A DNA stretch of 64,000 nucleotides from Nocardioides sp. SLBN-35 (lineage in GTDB: Bacteria; Actinomycetota; Actinomycetes; Propionibacteriales; Nocardioidaceae), in assembly GCF_006715725.1 (NCBI RefSeq), contig NZ_VFNU01000001.1, positions 4,650,001 through 4,714,000 of the forward strand, given 5' to 3'. The notes below the pieces were generated by a model that searched no databases, was not told where the DNA came from, and saw only the letters and a program-made list of their open reading frames with translations. Below, one piece after another: positions 26,978 through 38,005 of the stretch. A program made the position numbers and the translations under genes. Every line of letters begins with the position of its first letter. Within the stretch, counting starts at the first letter, position 1.

Positions 26978-28360
26978 GTGAACGACTTCCGTACCGAGCA
27001 CGACTCCATGGGCGAGGTCCTCGTCCCGGCCGCCGCCCTGTGGCGTGCCCAGACCCAGCGGGCGGTCGAGAACTTCCCCATCAGCGGTACGCCGATCGAG
27101 CCGGCCCTCATCCACGCCCTGGGCCACGTGAAGGCGGCCGCGGCCCGTGCGAACCTCGAGCTGGGCGTCCTCGACCCCGAGGTGGCGACCGCGATCGCAG
27201 CGGCGGCGGAGGCCGTCGCCACCGGCGGCTACGACGACCAGTTCCCGATCGACGTCTTCCAGACCGGGTCGGGCACCAGCTCCAACATGAACGCCAACGA
27301 GGTGATTGCCTCGCTGTGCGCGCGTGACGGCGTGACCGCGCACCCCAACGACCACGTCAACGCCAGCCAGTCCAGCAACGACACCTTCCCGACGGCGATC
27401 CACGTCGCCGCGGCGCTGGCGGTCGCCGACGAGCTGGTCCCCGCGCTCGAGCGGCTCACCTCCTCGCTGGCGACCAGGTCGGCGGAGTTCCACGGGCTGG
27501 TGAAGTCCGGCCGCACGCACCTGATGGACGCCACCCCGGTCACCCTCGGCCAGGAGTTCGGCGGCTACGCCGCCACGGTCCGGTACGGCGTCGAGCGGCT
27601 CGCCGCCGTACTCCCCCGGGTGCGCGAGCTGCCCCTGGGCGGCACAGCGGTCGGCACCGGCATCAACACCCCGCCGGGGTTCGCGACCGCGGCGATCGCG
27701 GCGCTCAGCGCGGCGACCGGCCAGGAGTTCACCGAGGCGCGCAACCACTTCGAGGCGCAGGGCACCCGCGACTCGCTGGTCGAGCTGAGCGGCGTGCTGA
27801 AGACGATCGCGGTCGGCCTGACCAAGATCTGCAACGACCTGCGCTGGATGGGCTCCGGGCCGACGACCGGTCTCGCCGAGATCCACCTGCCCGACCTGCA
27901 GCCGGGCTCGTCGATCATGCCCGGCAAGGTCAACCCGGTGCTGCCCGAGGCGACGCTGATGGTCTGCATGCAGGTGATCGGCAACGACGCCGCCGTCACG
28001 GCCGCCGGCGCGAGCGGCAGCTTCGAGCTGAACGTCGCGATGCCGGTGCTGGCCCGCAACGTGCTCGAGTCGATCCGCCTGCTCGCCAACTCCTCGGTCA
28101 CCCTGGCCGAACGCTGCATCGACGGCATCACCGCCGACGCCGACCGGATGCTGCGCTACGCGGCGTCCTCCCCCTCGGTCGTCACGCCCCTCAACAAGCA
28201 CATCGGCTACGAGGCCGCCGCCAAGATCGCCAAGCAGGCGCTCGCCACCGGCAGCACGATCCGCGAGACCGTGCTGGCGCTGGGGTACGTCGACCGCGGC
28301 GAGCTGACCCTCGAGGAGTTGGACGCCGCACTCGACCTGGCGTCCATGACCCACCCCTGA
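26978..28360 (+). CDS. fumC: Fumarate hydratase, class II
   Basis: Iron-independent tetrameric fumarase (460 aa) of the TCA cycle. It has the substrate and catalytic motifs TGSGTSSNMNANEV, NASQSSNDTFPTA, SGRTHLMDATPVTLGQE and the superfamily signature GSSIMPGKVNP with the mobile catalytic Ser loop. The GTG at 26978 is six bases after TAGGCT, and the GAGGAG directly abutting it is too close to act as a ribosome site; a leaderless start fits. Divergent from gntR. Convergent with the small membrane-protein gene downstream. Confidence 0.97.
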   Translation: MNDFRTEHDSMGEVLVPAAALWRAQTQRAVENFPISGTPIEPALIHALGHVKAAAARANLELGVLDPEVATAIAAAAEAVATGGYDDQFPIDVFQTGSGTSSNMNANEVIASLCARDGVTAHPNDHVNASQSSNDTFPTAIHVAAALAVADELVPALERLTSSLATRSAEFHGLVKSGRTHLMDATPVTLGQEFGGYAATVRYGVERLAAVLPRVRELPLGGTAVGTGINTPPGFATAAIAALSAATGQEFTEARNHFEAQGTRDSLVELSGVLKTIAVGLTKICNDLRWMGSGPTTGLAEIHLPDLQPGSSIMPGKVNPVLPEATLMVCMQVIGNDAAVTAAGASGSFELNVAMPVLARNVLESIRLLANSSVTLAERCIDGITADADRMLRYAASSPSVVTPLNKHIGYEAAAKIAKQALATGSTIRETVLALGYVDRGELTLEELDAALDLASMTHP

Positions 28361-28370
28361 GGGGGCAGGC

Positions 28371-28682
28371 TCAGGAGCGCTTGCGCCCCGTCACGGCCGC
28401 GGCGACGATCACGGCCACCGCGGCGACCACGATCTGCCACAGGTGCCGCATCCAGTCGATCCCGTTGGTCGCGTTGTCCCAGGTGGCCTCGTGCCCGTCG
28501 AACGGTCCGTTGTTGTGCCCGGCGATGCCCCAGTAGAGGAAGCTGCCGACGAGCATGCCGACGATGCCGCACAGCACGGTCAGCCAGAACGGGAACTTGG
28601 TGCGGTCACCCGGCGCCACGGCCTTGCCGATGACTCCGATGATCGCGCCACCGACGATCGTCACGATGATGGTCCACAGCAT
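28371..28682 (-). CDS. GlsB/YeaQ/YmgE-like small membrane protein
   Basis: 103-aa membrane protein with three hydrophobic segments (TIIVTIVGGAIIGVIGKAVAPG, FWLTVLCGIVGMLVGSFLYWG, LWQIVVAAVAVIVAAAV). The glycine-rich pattern in the first two matches the GlsB/YeaQ/YmgE ('transglycosylase-associated') family, linked to general stress in other bacteria. There is an added loop GHNNGPFDGHEATWDN before the last helix. Single gene, convergent with fumC. Confidence 0.75.
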   Translation of the reverse strand: MLWTIIVTIVGGAIIGVIGKAVAPGDRTKFPFWLTVLCGIVGMLVGSFLYWGIAGHNNGPFDGHEATWDNATNGIDWMRHLWQIVVAAVAVIVAAAVTGRKRS

Positions 28683-28701
28683 GGCGGGCTCCTCACGTCA
28701 C

Positions 28702-28721
28702 ACGGGACACCCGAGTCCCGT
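28702..28721 (-). terminator. Short hairpin between the transglycosylase and GlsB-like genes
   Basis: Perfect seven-base stem ACGGGAC-acccga-GTCCCGT in the 142-nt gap between two minus-strand genes. It could end the upstream transcript or lie in the leader of the small membrane-protein gene. The rest of the gap shows nothing further. Confidence 0.4.
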
Positions 28722-28824
28722 CCATGACGGCATCATGCACCCGCCGGGCGGCCCGGCTGCGGACCATGGGCCCGGCGGTCGACGGCGTGGCGTGGCACGA
28801 GCGACGCGCTCGCGCCGTCGAGGC

Positions 28825-29541
28825 CTAATACCAGCCGTGGCTCTCGGAGTGGCCCCAGGCGCCACAGGGGCTGCCGTAGCGGTCCTTGATGTAGCCGAGG
28901 CCCCACCGGATCTGGGTCGCGGGGTTGGTGGCCCAGTCGGAGCCGGCGGAGGACATCTTGGAGCCGGGGAGCGCCTGCGGGATGCCGTACGCGCTCGAGC
29001 TCGGGTTGTCGGCGTTGACCCGCCAGTTGGACTCGCGGGTCCACAGCGAGTCGAGGCAGCCGAACTGGCTGGAGGAGAAGCCGAACTCGCCGAGCAGGGC
29101 GCGGGCGATGTCGCGCGGGTCGGAGTCGGAGAGCTCGCGGCTGTCGGTCATCGCGGCGGTCCGGGAGCCGGCGAGGTCGATCGACTTGGCCGGGACGGCC
29201 TCGGGGCGGCGGTCGTCGCGGGAGATGACCGGCTCGCGGCGCTCGGCGCTCTCCGTCGGCTGCGCGCTGGCGCCGACGTTGGTGAACGCGTCGATCTCGG
29301 CGGCACCCGCGGCGGGGGGCGTGGTCGCCTCACCGGCCACTCCCGCGGCGACGGAGACGCCGGTGACGGCGACCGCGACCGAGGACAGGACGACGACGTT
29401 GCGGGCGGCCTTGCGGGGCGCCTGCGCGATGTGGGCATGCTTCGGCGTACCGCGGTGCTTGGGCGCTCGCCTCTTCGGCTCGTACGGCGCGTGGTTCGAC
29501 AAGTGCTCGTATTCAGGCTCGACTGCATGGGGGGCGGCCAC
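28825..29541 (-). CDS. Secreted/anchored lytic transglycosylase-like protein
   Basis: 238-aa cell-wall enzyme candidate. A 45-residue basic, His-rich cytoplasmic tail precedes one membrane helix (VVVLSSVAVAVTGVSVAAGVAG), then a Pro/Ala/Glu-rich linker, and a C-terminal lysozyme-like domain. LDSLWTRESNWRVNADNPSSSAYGIPQALPGSKM carries the catalytic Glu, and the end WGLGYIKDRYGSPCGAWGHSESHGWY is characteristic of actinobacterial transglycosylase-like proteins. Probably cleaves peptidoglycan glycan strands. The GTG at 29541 is the only start ahead of the basic tail. The 158 nt upstream contain a GCCTGA/TCAGGC hairpin (29595-29616), but no recognisable c-di-AMP riboswitch. Confidence 0.85.
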   Translation of the reverse strand: MAAPHAVEPEYEHLSNHAPYEPKRRAPKHRGTPKHAHIAQAPRKAARNVVVLSSVAVAVTGVSVAAGVAGEATTPPAAGAAEIDAFTNVGASAQPTESAERREPVISRDDRRPEAVPAKSIDLAGSRTAAMTDSRELSDSDPRDIARALLGEFGFSSSQFGCLDSLWTRESNWRVNADNPSSSAYGIPQALPGSKMSSAGSDWATNPATQIRWGLGYIKDRYGSPCGAWGHSESHGWY

Positions 29542-29594
29542 CGCCCGATCGGGCCCGACTTCGCTGTCGTCACCGCCAGCGGCCAGCGACCACC

Positions 29595-29616
29595 ATGCCT
29601 GACGAGGAGGGCTCAG
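29595..29616 (-). promoter_or_regulatory. Leader hairpin upstream of the transglycosylase gene
   Basis: GCCTGA and TCAGGC arms with a ten-base loop, followed on the minus-strand side by an AAACGGCCGTT-like palindrome. It lies 54 nt before the GTG start. It could be a terminator of the gene upstream (stop at 29699) or a leader structure. Confidence 0.35.
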
Positions 29617-29698
29617 GCAAACCGAACGGCCGTTTTCCCGACCCTTCTCCCGGACCTCTGGCCCCAGAGATCACATTGGCCACAACTGTTGCTTGCGC

Positions 29699-31060
29699 TC
29701 ACTGGCTGAGCGTGCCGTTCCTGATATCAGCGGTGGGCCCACGGCCGATCCCGACGGAGATCGCCTTGCGCTTCGCGACGAACCGGACTGCGAAGAAGAT
29801 CCCGGTGTCGCCCTTGGTCTTGTAGAAGGGCTCGGGGATCCGCAAGGTGATCAGGCCGCGCGCGTTGGCCTTGAGCTTCTTCGACACCAGTGGCTGAGGG
29901 AAGCGGCGCTCGCTGGTGAGCATCAATGCGACCCGTCCGGTCGGCTGCGCGCCGTTGCTGAGTCGCACTCTGACCTTGATCGAACGACCGACGAACCTGG
30001 CCCGCACCCTCGACGTCACCTTGGCGACCTTCACCTGCGGACCGACATAGGTTGCCGCGGCATAGCCCGGCTTCGCGGCGGCGGTGACCCGGAAACCGAT
30101 CTTCCGGCCGCGGTCGGCGGCGACGACCTTGTACGACGCCCGGGTCGCCCCGGCGATCGGCTTCGCGCCCCGATACCACTGGAAGGACGTATTGATCGGC
30201 CACAACGAGCCGGACACGACCGAGCTGTCATTGGCGAACACTGCGCCGGAGTGCAGCTTCGTGCCGACACCTGGCCGCTCGCCAGACAGCGGGGCTCGCC
30301 ACTCGCCCCAGGTCAGGTCGTTGTCCAGGAGGTAGTAGCGAGCGGCCCAGGTGATGGGAACCGTCGTCCTCGAACCTACCGCGAGATCGAGGGTGACCTG
30401 CTGTCGACCACTCGGGTCGACGGCGGAGGCCTCGACCGTGATGGTGTGCTGCCCAGCGTCGAGCAGCACCCCCGTCGGCGGATACGCCCTCCGGGTGCTC
30501 ACCCTGCCCGAGACGCCCCACGGCGCCGTGACCCGCAGAGTGTTGACAGCGTTGCCGAGCGTGTCCCGACTGTCGAAGACGACCTGAGCGCCCTGAAGGA
30601 CGCGAAGGTCGCCCAGCGGGGTGGGCGAGGAGGAGATCACGATCGGCGCAACGCCGGACGGCGCCGAGGCTGCGACGGCGCGGTCGGTGTTGGGATCGCT
30701 GCCGGTGACCTCTCCCCTGATACCGCCGTCGGCTCCGGATCCGTCGTACCAGGTCGGGATCGCCGTCGTCCCGTCCCATCCGGAGCCGACCAGCAGCGTG
30801 TAGGGGCCCGTCGCTGCATCGTCGAAGTTGGCGGGCTGGAAGGTGAAGGTGCCGTCGGCCGCAGACCTGCTCCATGCCACAGCAACGTTCGCGCCCTGCC
30901 GGAATAGGTTGACCTCGACGTCGGCCATCGGCACGCCGTCCTTGTCGACGACGCGGCCCGTGAGGACCCCGTACGCCGCCGCGGTCGCCGGCGCCGGGCT
31001 CCACGGCGCGAGGAGACCGAGGAGCAGGGCGAGCAGCAGTGGCAGACGGAGTGGCTTCAC
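29699..31060 (-). CDS. Secreted Ig-like / carboxypeptidase-regulatory-like protein
   Basis: 453-aa exported protein of unknown function. The signal peptide is KPLRLPLLLALLLGLLAPWSPAPATAAA. Next comes a prealbumin/CarboxypepD_reg-like domain (GVLTGRVVDKDGVPMADVEVNLFR ... ADGTFTFQP). A middle beta-rich part follows, then an Ig-like repeat of the actinobacterial surface type (FQWYRGAKPIAGATRASYKVV ... GFRVTAAAKPGYAAAT), and a basic C-terminal Ig-like domain. No cell-wall anchor motif. Base composition is slightly less GC-rich than its neighbours, so recent acquisition is possible but weakly supported. The GTG at 31060 precedes the signal peptide; GGAGGGG lies upstream. Confidence 0.75.
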   Translation of the reverse strand: MKPLRLPLLLALLLGLLAPWSPAPATAAAYGVLTGRVVDKDGVPMADVEVNLFRQGANVAVAWSRSAADGTFTFQPANFDDAATGPYTLLVGSGWDGTTAIPTWYDGSGADGGIRGEVTGSDPNTDRAVAASAPSGVAPIVISSSPTPLGDLRVLQGAQVVFDSRDTLGNAVNTLRVTAPWGVSGRVSTRRAYPPTGVLLDAGQHTITVEASAVDPSGRQQVTLDLAVGSRTTVPITWAARYYLLDNDLTWGEWRAPLSGERPGVGTKLHSGAVFANDSSVVSGSLWPINTSFQWYRGAKPIAGATRASYKVVAADRGRKIGFRVTAAAKPGYAAATYVGPQVKVAKVTSRVRARFVGRSIKVRVRLSNGAQPTGRVALMLTSERRFPQPLVSKKLKANARGLITLRIPEPFYKTKGDTGIFFAVRFVAKRKAISVGIGRGPTADIRNGTLSQ

Positions 31061-31090
31061 AGCCGGGGAGCGTCCCCTCCTCCGGGTTCG

Positions 31091-32422
31091 TTACACCACG
31101 ACGTTCTCGAGCATCTCGGTCACCAGCGCCGCGATCGGCGAGCGCTCGGACCGGGTGAGGGTGACGTGGGCGAAGAGCGGGTGTCCCTTGAGCTTCTCGA
31201 CGACCGCGACCACCCCGTCGTGGCGGCCCACCCGCAGGTTGTCGCGCTGGGCGACGTCGTGGGTGAGCACGACCTTCGAGTTGGCGCCGATGCGCGAGAG
31301 CACGGTGAGCAGGACGTTGCGCTCGAGCGACTGTGCCTCGTCGACGATCACGAACGAGTCGTGCAGCGACCGGCCGCGGATGTGGGTCAGCGGCAGCACC
31401 TCGAGCATGCCGCGGTCCAGGATCTCGTCGACCACGTCGCGGGAGGTCAGCGCGCCGAGCGTGTCGAACACGGCTTGTGCCCAGGGCGACATCTTCTCCG
31501 ACTCCGAGCCCGGCAGGTAGCCGAGCTCCTGGCCGCCCACGGCGAACAGCGGCCGGAAGACGACCACCTTCTTGTGCTGCTGGCGCTCCATCACCGCCTC
31601 GAGTCCCGCGCACAGGGCGAGCGCCGACTTGCCTGTGCCCGCGCGTCCGCCGAGCGACACGATGCCGACGTCGGGGTCGAGGAGCAGGTCGAGGGCCACC
31701 CGCTGCTCGGCGCTGCGGCCGTGGATGCCGAAGGCCTCGCGGTCGCCGCGGACCAGGTGCACCTGCTTGTCCGGCCCCACCCGGCCCAGCGCGGTGCCGC
31801 GCTCGGAGAGCAGCACCAGGCCGGTGTGGCAGGGCAGCTCACGGGCGTCGGCGAGGTCGAGGGTGGCGTCGTCGTACAGCTCGTCGAGGTCCGCGCCGCT
31901 CACCTCCATCTCGGTCATGCCGGAGTAGCCGGTGTCGGAGTCGCTGATCGTCTCGCCGCGGTACTCCTCGGCCGCGAGGCCCACGGCCGAGGCCTTGATC
32001 CGCATCGGGAGGTCCTTGGAGACCAGGGTGACGTCGTGGCCCTCGTCGGCGAGGTTGCGGGCGACCGCGAGGATGCGCGTGTCGTTGTCGCCGAGGCGGA
32101 AGCCCGACGGCAGCGAGGACGCATCGGTGTGGTTGAGCTCCACCCGGACGCTGCCGCCCTCGTCCCCCACCGGAACGGGCGTGTCGAGCCGGCCGTGGCT
32201 GACCCGCATCTCGTCCAGCATCCGCAGCGCGCTGCGGGCGAAGTAGCCCAGCTCGGGGTGGTGCCGCTTGCCCTCGAGCTCGGTGATGACGACCACCGGG
32301 AGGACCACCTCGTGCTCGGCGAACCGGCGCAGGGCGCCGGGGTCGGCCAGCAGCACGCTGGTGTCGAGGACGTACGTACGGCGCTGCGCGATGCTCTGTG
32401 CCCCATCGTGACTGGTTTCCAC
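31091..32422 (-). CDS. phoH: PhoH2 (PIN-PhoH) ribonuclease/helicase
   Basis: 443-aa fusion of an N-terminal PIN-domain nuclease (TYVLDTSVLLADPGAL, later LGDNDTRILAVA and LVSKDLPMRIKA, giving the four acidic residues) and a C-terminal PhoH ATPase. The ATPase has Walker A GRAGTGKSALAL and Walker B SFVIVDEAQSLE. The family acts as RNA helicase plus ribonuclease. In mycobacteria phoH2 is part of a toxin-antitoxin operon with an upstream small phoAT gene; no such small antitoxin frame is obvious here, where only a 194-nt gap lies upstream. The GTG at 32422 has GAGGTGAG six bases upstream. Confidence 0.93.
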   Translation of the reverse strand: METSHDGAQSIAQRRTYVLDTSVLLADPGALRRFAEHEVVLPVVVITELEGKRHHPELGYFARSALRMLDEMRVSHGRLDTPVPVGDEGGSVRVELNHTDASSLPSGFRLGDNDTRILAVARNLADEGHDVTLVSKDLPMRIKASAVGLAAEEYRGETISDSDTGYSGMTEMEVSGADLDELYDDATLDLADARELPCHTGLVLLSERGTALGRVGPDKQVHLVRGDREAFGIHGRSAEQRVALDLLLDPDVGIVSLGGRAGTGKSALALCAGLEAVMERQQHKKVVVFRPLFAVGGQELGYLPGSESEKMSPWAQAVFDTLGALTSRDVVDEILDRGMLEVLPLTHIRGRSLHDSFVIVDEAQSLERNVLLTVLSRIGANSKVVLTHDVAQRDNLRVGRHDGVVAVVEKLKGHPLFAHVTLTRSERSPIAALVTEMLENVVV

Positions 32423-32616
32423 GACTCACCTCACCGGACCGCACGCGCCGCTAGGGCCGCCCCGGCCCTATTCCTTGTGGACGGACCGGGCTGCGCAGTC
32501 GTGATGGTTCACGTCGGGCCTCCCGATGTGGCCGGCTTCCCCACCTGCCACTGCCTCGGAAAGTACGCCGGGCAGGGAGCCGATTCGCGCGCCACGCCGC
32601 TACCGCTGCGTTAATG
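32423..32616 (-). promoter_or_regulatory. Leader region of phoH with a hairpin
   Basis: 194 nt without a gene. It holds a 7-5-7 inverted repeat TAGGGCC-GCCCC-GGCCCTA (32452-32470), 30 nt before the phoH start, which could be an operator or an RNA hairpin. No antitoxin-like small frame with a ribosome site is convincing on the minus strand. Confidence 0.35.
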
Positions 32617-33354
32617 TCAGGTGACGCGTCGGTACGTCAGGTCGGTGATCACGCGGTCCTTCGCGATGCCCTTGCGCTCGAACTTCGTCACCGGCCGCTC
32701 GGCCCAGCGCTCGACCACGCCGCCCTCGAGCGCCGGCTCGGCGTCGAGCACCTCGACCATCTGCTCGGCGTAGTCGGCCCAGTCGGTCGCCAGGCGCCAC
32801 AGGCCGCCCGGCGCGAGCCGGGAGGCGATCATCGCGGCGTACTCCGGGTTGACCAGGCGCCGCTTGTGGTGGCGGGTCTTGTGCCACGGGTCGGGGAAGA
32901 AGGTCCACAGCTCGCTGATCGAGCCGGGCGCGACCAGGTGCTCGAGGGTCCAGACCGCGTCGACGCTGCTGAACCGGACGTTGGTGACACCCGCCTCGCC
33001 CACCCGGCCGAGGCCCTCGGCGACACCGGGGCGCCAGACCTCGAGGGCGAGGACGTTGGCCTCGGGCCGGGTCGCGGCCAGCTCCGCGGTGGCCTCGCCG
33101 ACGCCGCCGCCGATCTCGACGACCAGCGGGGCCTCGCGGCCGAACCACCGCGCCCAGGAGAAGTCCGGGTCGTCGACCGCCTCGTCGGGGATCACCCACT
33201 GCTCGGCGTACGTGTCCCAGGCAGCCTGCTGCTTCGGCGTGAACCGGCTGCCGCGGCGGGTGTAGGTGAGCACCTCGCGCATCCGCCGACCGTCCTCGGT
33301 CTGCTTGTGATGGGGCCGCGCCGGCCGTACTCCCCCGTTGTCTTGCTCAGCCAC
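32617..33354 (-). CDS. trmB: tRNA (guanine-N7)-methyltransferase TrmB
   Basis: Methylates G46 of tRNA with SAM. The 245-aa protein has the SAM-binding start LVVEIGGGVGEATAELA, the VLALEVWRPGV strand, the diagnostic FFPDPWHKTRHHKRR segment and the C-terminal ATDWADYAEQM. The GTG at 33354 is the start; an in-frame ATG is lacking nearby, and GAGAAT six bases upstream fits a leaderless start. About 40 N-terminal residues precede the core, as in other actinobacteria. It lies just downstream of the tuf terminator. Confidence 0.96.
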   Translation of the reverse strand: MAEQDNGGVRPARPHHKQTEDGRRMREVLTYTRRGSRFTPKQQAAWDTYAEQWVIPDEAVDDPDFSWARWFGREAPLVVEIGGGVGEATAELAATRPEANVLALEVWRPGVAEGLGRVGEAGVTNVRFSSVDAVWTLEHLVAPGSISELWTFFPDPWHKTRHHKRRLVNPEYAAMIASRLAPGGLWRLATDWADYAEQMVEVLDAEPALEGGVVERWAERPVTKFERKGIAKDRVITDLTYRRVT

Positions 33355-33394
33355 GGGCCCATTCTCCCGGCTGGGCGTCCCTGCCCCGAAATGC

Positions 33395-33432
33395 GGGAGA
33401 CCCCCTGCTGCCGAAGCAGCAGGGGGTCTCCC
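33395..33432 (-). terminator. Strong terminator of the str operon
   Basis: Perfect 17-bp stem, GGGAGACCCCCTGCTGC (33395-33411) with GCAGCAGGGGGTCTCCC (33416-33432), and a CGAA tetraloop. It lies 15 nt after the tuf stop codon. The tight loop and length mark a very stable intrinsic terminator. Confidence 0.93.
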
Positions 33433-33446
33433 CGAAGCAGGTCAGA

Positions 33447-34640
<1,194 letters not shown>

Positions 34641-34726
34641 TGGGGCTCCTCCTGGTGTGTTGTTACTTGACTCGTACTAAAGGGGTGGTGCGCCGAGGGT
34701 CTGCATGGAGCAGTCCCGGTTGGGGA

Positions 34727-36850
<2,124 letters not shown>

Positions 36851-36888
36851 GTGAGTCAGCGTTCCTTAAGTAGAGGATGAGCAGGTGA

Positions 36889-36918
36889 CGTACGGCGGAG
36901 CCGGGGCTCCGCCGTACG
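36889..36918 (-). promoter_or_regulatory. Intercistronic hairpin between rpsG and fusA
   Basis: A 30-nt near-perfect palindrome whose 14-base arms start CGTACGGCGGAG and end CTCCGCCGTACG, five bases after the rpsG stop and 38 nt before the fusA start. It could limit read-through, protect the upstream mRNA end, or be a ribosomal-protein feedback site. Position inside the str operon makes an accidental palindrome unlikely. Confidence 0.7.
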
Positions 36919-36923
36919 GATGG

Positions 36924-37394
36924 TCACCAGCGGTAGTGAGCGAAGGCCTTGTTGGACTCGGCCATCTTGTGGGTGTCCTCGCGCTTCTTCACCGCGGCAC
37001 CGAGGCCGTTGGCTGCGTCGAGGATCTCGTTCTGCAGGCGCTCGGCCATGGTCTTCTCGCGACGCTCCTGGGCGTAGCCGACGAGCCAGCGCAGCGACAG
37101 CGTGGTGCCGCGGTTGCCCTTGACCTCGATCGGGACCTGGTAGGTCGCGCCACCGACACGGCGGGACTTGACCTCGAGCGCGGGGCGCACGTTGTCGAGC
37201 GCACGCTTGAGGGTGATGACCGGGTCGACGCCCGTCTTCTCGCGGGTGCCCTCGAGAGCGGAGTAGACGATCCGCTGAGCGACCTGCTTCTTGCCGTCCT
37301 GGAGCACCTTCGACACCAGCTGGGTCACCAGCTGCGAACCGTAGACCGGGTCGACGTCGATCGGGCGCTTCGGCGCGGGGCCCTTGCGCGGCAT
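36924..37394 (-). CDS. rpsG: 30S ribosomal protein S7
   Basis: 156-aa primary 16S-rRNA-binding protein of the small-subunit head. Typical features are MPRKGPAPKR at the start, VSKVLQDGKKQVAQRIVYSAL, GGATYQVPIEV and the C-terminal HKMAESNKAFAHYRW. It starts one base after the rpsL stop (TGACATG), so it is translationally coupled. In enterobacteria S7 represses its operon by binding the rpsL-rpsG gap; here that gap is a single base, so any feedback must act elsewhere. Confidence 0.99.
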   Translation of the reverse strand: MPRKGPAPKRPIDVDPVYGSQLVTQLVSKVLQDGKKQVAQRIVYSALEGTREKTGVDPVITLKRALDNVRPALEVKSRRVGGATYQVPIEVKGNRGTTLSLRWLVGYAQERREKTMAERLQNEILDAANGLGAAVKKREDTHKMAESNKAFAHYRW

Positions 37395-37395
37395 G

Positions 37396-37770
37396 TCAGC
37401 TCTTCTCCTTCTTGGCGCCGTAGCGGCTGCGAGCCTGCTTACGGTTCTTCACGGCCTGGGTGTCCAGGGCGCCGCGGATGACCTTGTAGCGAACACCGGG
37501 CAGGTCCTTCACACGACCGCCGCGGACGAGCACGATCGAGTGCTCCTGCAGGTTGTGACCCTCACCCGGGATGTAGGCGGTGACCTCGACGCCGCTGGAC
37601 AGGCGCACGCGGGCGACCTTCCGGAGGGCGGAGTTCGGCTTCTTGGGGGTGGTGGTGTAGACGCGGGTGCACACACCGCGACGCTGGGGCGAACCCTTCA
37701 GGGCAGGCGTCTTGGTCTTCGACACCTTGTCCTGGCGGCCCTTGCGGACCAACTGATTGATGGTGGGCAC
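37396..37770 (-). CDS. rpsL: 30S ribosomal protein S12
   Basis: 124-aa decoding-site protein. TINQLVRKGRQ at the N-terminus, TTTPKKPNSALRKVARV and PGEGHNLQEHSIVLVRGGRVKDLPGVRY are canonical. The lysines mutated in streptomycin resistance (in TPKKPNS and GRVKDLPG) are wild type. The GTG at 37770 gives exactly the family length and has AAAGGGAACC upstream; the longer ATG frame at 37896 is rejected. First gene of the str operon. Confidence 0.99.
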   Translation of the reverse strand: MPTINQLVRKGRQDKVSKTKTPALKGSPQRRGVCTRVYTTTPKKPNSALRKVARVRLSSGVEVTAYIPGEGHNLQEHSIVLVRGGRVKDLPGVRYKVIRGALDTQAVKNRKQARSRYGAKKEKS

Positions 37771-37932
37771 CTGGTGGTTCCCTTTCGGTTTGAGATCACG
37801 GCTCGGCACGGTGCCGGGCTCGGAGTGAAGCGTTGATGCGGAGTGCCGGAGCGCTCCCCCGTGGGCCGCGCCGGTGAAGGCGGGGACTGAGGGCATGCTC
37901 GACGTGCCGGGTGGCCCCAGACACGAGATTCG

Positions 37933-37962
37933 AGATTACCGGCCGCCCCGAAGGCGGGTCAA
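37933..37962 (-). promoter_or_regulatory. Strong sigma-70-type promoter of the str operon
   Basis: On the minus strand TTGACC (37957-37962) and TAATCT (37933-37938) are separated by 18 bases, a near-consensus vegetative promoter. It sits 163 nt before the rpsL start. This leaves a leader of about 155 nt with no other gene between 37771 and 38005. It is the best promoter seen in the window. Confidence 0.85.
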
Positions 37963-38005
37963 AATGCGGACCGCACGCCTGAGCGGCCGCTCCCGGGGTC
38001 GGTGC

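Noticed and set aside
29542..29698. c-di-AMP (ydaO) riboswitch before the lytic transglycosylase gene
   Set aside because: Often found before such genes in actinobacteria, but the conserved aptamer segments could not be matched here.
29595..29825. 76-codon plus-strand frame
   Set aside because: No ribosome site or family resemblance; mostly antisense to the secreted Ig-like gene.
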